A stretch of DNA of 64,000 bases from Halorubrum sp. GN11_10-6_MGM (GTDB taxonomy: Archaea; Halobacteriota; Halobacteria; Halobacteriales; Haloferacaceae). The notes under the pieces were generated by a model that ran no database searches, was not told where the DNA came from, and was given only the letters and a program-made list of their open reading frames with translations. Shown here in pieces: positions 60,639 through 64,000 of this stretch. The stretch lies in the NCBI RefSeq assembly GCF_005435165.1, contig NZ_SGUC01000016.1:1-64000 (forward strand), in the 5' to 3' direction. A program made the translations under genes and the position numbers. Each line of letters opens with the position of its first letter. Position 1 is the stretch's first letter.

Positions 60639-60941
60639 ATGAGCGACACCGATGCGGACGAGGGGGACGAAGAGGCGGAAGCGGAGCCGGCCGTCGAACT
60701 CGGCGACGGCCCGGACGTGGCCGGCGAGCCGGTCGCCCGCGTCGCGTCGCGACTCACCTGGCCCGCGACGCGCAGCGACGTCCGCGAGCAGGAGGGCAAC
60801 GCCGAGCTCCGGACGCCCGACGGGCCGCAAACGCTCGACGATGTCCTCGCGGAGAGCGAGGTCCCGCTGTTCGAGAGCCGGAGCGACTTCCTTCAGGCGG
60901 TCGAAGACGTCGTCGGCAGCGGTCCGGTCGCGACCGAGTAA
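60639..60941 (+). CDS. DUF5789-like small acidic protein
   Basis: 100-aa acidic protein. After a 30-residue Asp/Glu-rich start, the segment PVARVASRLTWPATRSDV followed by DGPQTLDDVLAESEVPLFES and FLQAVEDVVG matches what I know as the haloarchaeal DUF5789 family. This looks like a small winged or helical domain of unknown function. The ATG at 60639 has a weak box 30 nt upstream. Repeat E follows about 50 nt after the stop. Confidence 0.7.
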   Translation: MSDTDADEGDEEAEAEPAVELGDGPDVAGEPVARVASRLTWPATRSDVREQEGNAELRTPDGPQTLDDVLAESEVPLFESRSDFLQAVEDVVGSGPVATE

Positions 60942-60992
60942 GCCCCGAGCGCGACGAATCTAGTTATAAATAGTCGCCGAGACGACAAGAGG

Positions 60993-61475
60993 CATTTATA
61001 TACCGGCGGTCGGCGCGTGCCGGCGAGCGGCGCTTCGCGCCGCGAGTCGCACGCGCGAGGGACGTCGTGAGTGACGGGCGACCGGAGGGAGCCCGGAGCG
61101 AACGGCGAGGCTGGGGAGGCGTGAGGCTGCGGTGCGGGGCGGGACTCGAAGGGGCAGTCGCGAGGCGGGCGCAGGCGACGTAAGCACCGCAGGAACGAGC
61201 GGAGCGAGTGACGAGGAGCGCAGCGAGCGTGCGCCCGCCTCGCGACTGGGGCTTCGGTGGCGTTCGTGTCGATCAGCAGTTTACAAGCAGAACCGATCTC
61301 GTACAGCCGAGCGGCTGGGGCTTCGGCAGTGTTCGTGTGGCTCAGTGATTCATAAGCGAAGAGAACATCGTATAGCCGAGCGGCTGGGGCTTCGGCGGTG
61401 TTCGTGACGATCAGCGATTTATAAGAAACAGCTACGTACTGCCGAGCAGGTCGGGCTTCGGTGGTCTCCGACTCG
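60993..61475 (+). repeat. Dispersed intergenic repeat element, copy E (longest copy)
   Basis: Lies between convergent genes. The head CATTTATATA is near 60993; another TTATAAATA lies at about 60963. It has a 7-bp hairpin with TTC loop (61027-61043), the helix with two tandem G.A motifs (61063-61107; 11-nt loop 61080-61090) and the family block (61107-61126). A 15-bp inverted repeat (61159-61173 with 61230-61244) encloses 56 nt. Four tail units follow. The remaining bases to 61537 contain nothing recognisable. Confidence 0.87.
61246..61461 (+). repeat. Tandem 69-bp repeats in the tail of element E
   Basis: The core CTGGGGCTTCGG starts at 61246, 61315, 61384 and (altered) 61450, so the spacing is 69, 69 and 66 bp. 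Each of the first three units has a TATA-like sequence about 34 nt after the core: TTTACAAG, TTCATAAG and TTTATAAG. Each unit can form a small stem of GCCGA with TCGGC around the GGCTGGGG loop. The 69-bp unit equals the 51-bp unit of copies A and D plus 18 nt that include this box. Confidence 0.85.
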
Positions 61476-61537
61476 TTCGCGTCGGAATCTCGTAAGCGGT
61501 CGACCGCGGCGTCGACGGGGGTCAGCGCGCCGCCAGT

Positions 61538-62773
61538 CTATCCCAACGACTCACCGTCACCGGCGTCAGCTGAGTCCAGCCACGAAGTCGCGACCGACTC
61601 GAACGGCGCGGAGTAGCTCATCAGCGTCGTGCCCAGCACCGCCATGACGAGGACGTAGCCGACCGCGAACGCGTTGATCGTCCCCGCGAGCGCCGGGTCG
61701 AACGCGCCGCCAGTCGCGCCGGTGACCGCGACGGTCGCGATGATCAGCGAGAACTCGCCGCGCGTGGTCATGCCGAGCCCGACCCGCGTCGACCGCCGGA
61801 CGTCGAGGTCGAAGGCGCGCCCCGCGAGGTAGCCGGTGACGAGCTTCGACGGCGTGGTGACGACGACGGCGAGCGCGACGAGCGCCGCGACGTCGGGGAA
61901 CAGCGCGGGGTCCGTCACGAGCCCGATCCAGAAGAAAAAGACCGCGGCGAACACGTCTCGGACCGGCTCCAGAATCGTCTCGATGGCGTGGACCCGATCC
62001 GTCGCGGAGAACGCCATCCCGACGAAGAAGGCCGCGACCGCCTCGCTGACGCCGAGCGCGAGCGCCGCGCCGGCGACGAACACGACCGCGGCCACGGCGC
62101 GCAGCGCCACGAACTCGCGGTTGTCGGTCGCGACGAGCCGCTCGAACAGCGGGCCGCCGAACCGGACGACCGCGAGCAGTCCGGCGATGAACGCGAGCGC
62201 GATACCCACGTCGACCGCGGCGGCCGCGACGTCGCCGCCGCCGAGCACGAGGGCGGACGCGACCGAGAGGTAGACCGCGATGAACAGGTCCTCGTAGACG
62301 AGGGTGCCGAGCAGCGGCTCCGCCTCGTCGTTGGCGATCCAGCCGAGGTCGATGAGCGACTTCGTGATCACCGCCGACGAGGAGATGTAGACGATGCCCG
62401 CGACGAGGAACGCCGGGAGGAACGCGCCGAAGACGAGCCAGCCGAGGACGAGCCCGACGCCGAAGTTCGCGAGGTCGATCGTTCCCGCCGTCCCGATCGG
62501 ACGCCACCGCGCGAGCAGCCGGTCGAGGTTGAACTCCAGCCCGAGGAAAAACAGGAGGAAGACGATCCCCAGCTCCGCGCCCAGCGAGATGAACTCCGTC
62601 TCGGGGACGTAGACGGACCCGACCGCGGGGAGCGCGACCCGCCCGAGGACGGACTCCCCGAGCAGCATCCCGACGAGGATGTACGCGGGGATCACGGACT
62701 GCCCGAGGCGGTTCGCGAGCGCGCCGGCGACCGCGACCGCGGCGAACATGACACCGACGTCGAGCAGCGCCAC
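61538..62773 (-). CDS. Monovalent cation:proton antiporter (CPA2 family)
   Basis: 411-aa membrane protein with about twelve helices and the CPA2 features (QSVIPAYILVGMLLGESVLG, then LGIVFLLFFLGLEFNLDRL and RVGLGMTTRGEFSLIIA). It likely exchanges K+ or Na+ for H+ across the cell membrane. GTG at 62773 is the start; its G overlaps the last base of the TAG stop of an upstream ORF. With the TrkA-C protein encoded further upstream, it forms a KhtTU-like regulator/antiporter module. Confidence 0.87.
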   Translation of the reverse strand: MALLDVGVMFAAVAVAGALANRLGQSVIPAYILVGMLLGESVLGRVALPAVGSVYVPETEFISLGAELGIVFLLFFLGLEFNLDRLLARWRPIGTAGTIDLANFGVGLVLGWLVFGAFLPAFLVAGIVYISSSAVITKSLIDLGWIANDEAEPLLGTLVYEDLFIAVYLSVASALVLGGGDVAAAAVDVGIALAFIAGLLAVVRFGGPLFERLVATDNREFVALRAVAAVVFVAGAALALGVSEAVAAFFVGMAFSATDRVHAIETILEPVRDVFAAVFFFWIGLVTDPALFPDVAALVALAVVVTTPSKLVTGYLAGRAFDLDVRRSTRVGLGMTTRGEFSLIIATVAVTGATGGAFDPALAGTINAFAVGYVLVMAVLGTTLMSYSAPFESVATSWLDSADAGDGESLG

Positions 62774-62994
62774 TACCGGCCACCCCCGGATCGAGGGGTC
62801 CGGACGACGGGGAACGGCGGGGAGCCGGAGCGAGTCGAAGCGCCGGGGCGGGTCGAGACGACTGCGGAGCGGGACACGACGGCAGAGCGGGACACGACGG
62901 CAGAGCGGGACACGACGGCAGAGCGGGACACGACGGCAGAGCGGGACACGACGGCAGAGCGAGTCGGGGCGCGTCCGGGGAACCGACCGCTCAT
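62773..62994 (-). CDS. Repeat-bearing 73-aa ORF between TrkA-C and antiporter genes
   Basis: The ORF starts MSGRFPGRAPTR, continues with six copies of RSAVVS and ends TPRSGGGR. Its ATG overlaps the TGA of the TrkA-C gene (ATGA), and its TAG overlaps the antiporter GTG by one base, so all three reading frames abut exactly. The peptide is very basic and Ser/Val-rich. No homologue is known to me. It may be a real small protein, or merely a bridge that lets ribosomes travel between the two genes. Confidence 0.45.
   Translation of the reverse strand: MSGRFPGRAPTRSAVVSRSAVVSRSAVVSRSAVVSRSAVVSRSAVVSTRPGASTRSGSPPFPVVRTPRSGGGR
62869..62958. repeat. 18-bp tandem repeat, five exact copies
   Basis: The unit GCGGGACACGACGGCAGA starts at 62869, 62887, 62905, 62923 and 62941, with partial units at both ends. 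Because 18 is a multiple of three, copy-number change keeps the minus-strand ORF open. It is unrelated in sequence to elements A-E. Confidence 0.95.
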
Positions 62995-63473
62995 CCGGTG
63001 AGTATCTCCTCGAACGCCTCGCAGTTCGCGGGCGTGCCGACCCCGATCAGGGTGTCGCCCTCGCTGAGGGTGGTCTCGGCGCCGGGGCTGTCGATGACCT
63101 CGTCGTCGCGCTGGATCGCGACGACGGCGAGCCCGGTCCGGTTGCCGATGTCGGCGCTCTCCAGCGTCTCGCCGACGAGCGGGGAGCCGGGCGGGAGCTC
63201 GTACCACTCCAAGAGGATCCCGCCCGGAAGCGTCGTCTCCTGCGTCTCCGGTTCGACGGGCTGGAAGTACGCCCCCTCGATGATCGACCCGATCGTCCGC
63301 GCGAGGTCGTCGGAGAACTCGAACGCCTTCTCGGAGTCGGCGTCGGGGTCGCGCCGGCGGAACACCTCGCGTTTGCCCGTGTTGTGGATGACGACGATCA
63401 TCGCTTCGCCGCCGCCTAACTCGATCTCGAACTTCTTCCCGACTCCCGGGAGGTCGGACTCGGTGATCGTCAT
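62991..63473 (-). CDS. Antiporter regulatory subunit with TrkA-C (RCK-C) domain
   Basis: 160-aa cytoplasmic protein. Residues 1-75 form an N-terminal region with MTITESDLPGVGKKFEIEL, a pattern typical of KhtT-like proteins. Residues 85-158 form a TrkA-C domain (LVGETLESADIGNRTGLAVVAIQR, then LSEGDTLIGVGTPANCEAFE). Such proteins bind ligands or ions and gate the partner antiporter. ATG 63473 has a TATA-like box at 63494-63502 on this strand. It is the first gene of the antiporter unit. Confidence 0.85.
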   Translation of the reverse strand: MTITESDLPGVGKKFEIELGGGEAMIVVIHNTGKREVFRRRDPDADSEKAFEFSDDLARTIGSIIEGAYFQPVEPETQETTLPGGILLEWYELPPGSPLVGETLESADIGNRTGLAVVAIQRDDEVIDSPGAETTLSEGDTLIGVGTPANCEAFEEILTG

Positions 63474-63705
63474 ACAGAGGGCAGAGAGTCCACGGTAATA
63501 TGTCTGTACGTCGCGCCGCGGGAGCGGACGCGCTCGACCCGAGGCCCCGCCGACGGGCGGACCGAGACCCCGTCCCGAGCCGCGATCCGAAGCGGCGCCC
63601 GACGGGCGGCTCCTCGCCCGCGTCCGGCGAGCGGACCGAGACCGCGTCCGACGCGCGTCGGCCGCCGCACCAAACGCTAAGTGGGGTGGGGCCGAGGTGA
63701 CGGAT

Positions 63706-64000
63706 ATGTGGCGCTCCCGGGGGAGTCGGGACCGGCGGACGGTGGTGTGCATCGCGTGCGGGGACTCGGTGTTGCGGGAGGACGCGCGCGAGTACGACAA
63801 GGAGGGCGACCGCTGGAACCGACGCGACAAGGAGTTCGAGTACCTCTGTGCCGACTGCGACGACGAGATATCCCACCAGCCCCGCGACGGCCTCGAATCG
63901 CTGATCCTCTCGATCGAATCGGACGGCCTCTCCACCGAGGAGTTCCTCGACCGCTACGCCGACGCGGTCGCGGACGACGCCGGCGACCGGACCGACGAGA
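63706..64000 (+). CDS. Zinc-ribbon protein of unknown function (partial, runs off window)
   Basis: At least 98 residues are in the window. It has a Arg-rich start (MWRSRGSRDRRTVV), CIACG and CADCD pairs forming a zinc ribbon, then a helical acidic part (DGLESLILSIESDGLSTEEF). The look is that of the small haloarchaeal zinc-ribbon DUF families. The 3' end is missing. The 232-nt gap to the divergent TrkA-C gene contains no other gene. Confidence 0.65.
   Translation, partial: MWRSRGSRDRRTVVCIACGDSVLREDAREYDKEGDRWNRRDKEFEYLCADCDDEISHQPRDGLESLILSIESDGLSTEEFLDRYADAVADDAGDRTDE

Noticed and set aside
61132-61407. 91-codon ORF in element E with repeated ERLGLRRCS-type peptide
   Set aside because: The repeat peptide follows from the 69-bp DNA unit being a multiple of three. 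There is no credible start or promoter, and the frame is not kept in the other copies in a protein-like way.
61246-61461. CRISPR array
   Set aside because: The spacers are not unique; the whole 69-bp unit is repeated with gradual divergence, and no cas operon is near.
62869-62958. CRISPR or origin iterons in the 18-bp tandem repeat
   Set aside because: Units are directly contiguous without spacers, are not near an Orc/Cdc6 gene and lie within a coupled gene cluster.

Overview
The window is a chromosomal stretch of a halophilic archaeon (class Halobacteria). A Halorubrum-like genus is my best guess, not a demonstrated identity. The evidence is very high G+C, strongly acidic proteins, TATA boxes 25-30 nt upstream of start codons (leaderless transcripts), an A-type ATP synthase operon, Sec61beta, ribosomal protein L40e, TiaS, a FolC-FolP fusion, and Tat signal peptides with lipoboxes. 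No rRNA, tRNA, CRISPR array, transposase or prophage is visible. Gene content is mostly core.

Layout. 0-7.5 kb: a TadC-like pilus membrane protein, a conserved regulator-like protein, a degenerate Cas4-like protein, a cupin protein, (R)-citramalate synthase behind a possible leader ORF, an AbrB/PIN pair. 7.5-23 kb: truncated haemoglobin, MATE exporter, histidine kinase, GGCT-like protein, threonine deaminase, secreted protein, thioredoxin reductase, DHH phosphoesterase, FolC-FolP, an ABC-2 exporter pair, aldo/keto reductase, HisH. 23-31 kb: PhnDCE phosphonate importer, family-4 UDG, DUF99/DUF5786, MBL hydrolase, L40e, thioredoxin, Sec61beta, PdxT-HisE, a SHOCT protein. 31-44 kb: GDPD lipoprotein, a large lipoprotein with an NPP1-like motif, LeuS, kynureninase, Lhr helicase, SpoIIM-family membrane protein. 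44-58 kb: the ATP synthase genes (atpH-I-K-E-C-F-A-B, then atpD), a MinD4-like ATPase, an HTH regulator and TiaS. 58-64 kb: small zinc-ribbon proteins, an M24 peptidase, and a TrkA-C/antiporter pair separated by a repeat-bearing ORF.

The most unusual content is non-coding. Five related intergenic elements (A 2757-3092, B 12684-13003, C 28537-28700, D 38865-39120, E 60993-61475) share a TATA-like head, a three-base-loop hairpin whose stem sequence changes while pairing is kept, and a near-invariant 20-nt block. Four of them (A, B, D, E) also have a helix interrupted by tandem G.A/A.G mismatches with compensating changes, and a tail of 51- or 69-bp direct repeats; the 69-bp form carries an extra TATA-like box. 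I found no transposase and do not recognise the family. It is the best candidate here for an undescribed system (a structured RNA or a non-autonomous mobile element).

Five genes carry apparent single frameshifts, three of them in G/C homopolymers or GC repeats. These more likely reflect sequence errors than five pseudogenes, and they are marked individually.
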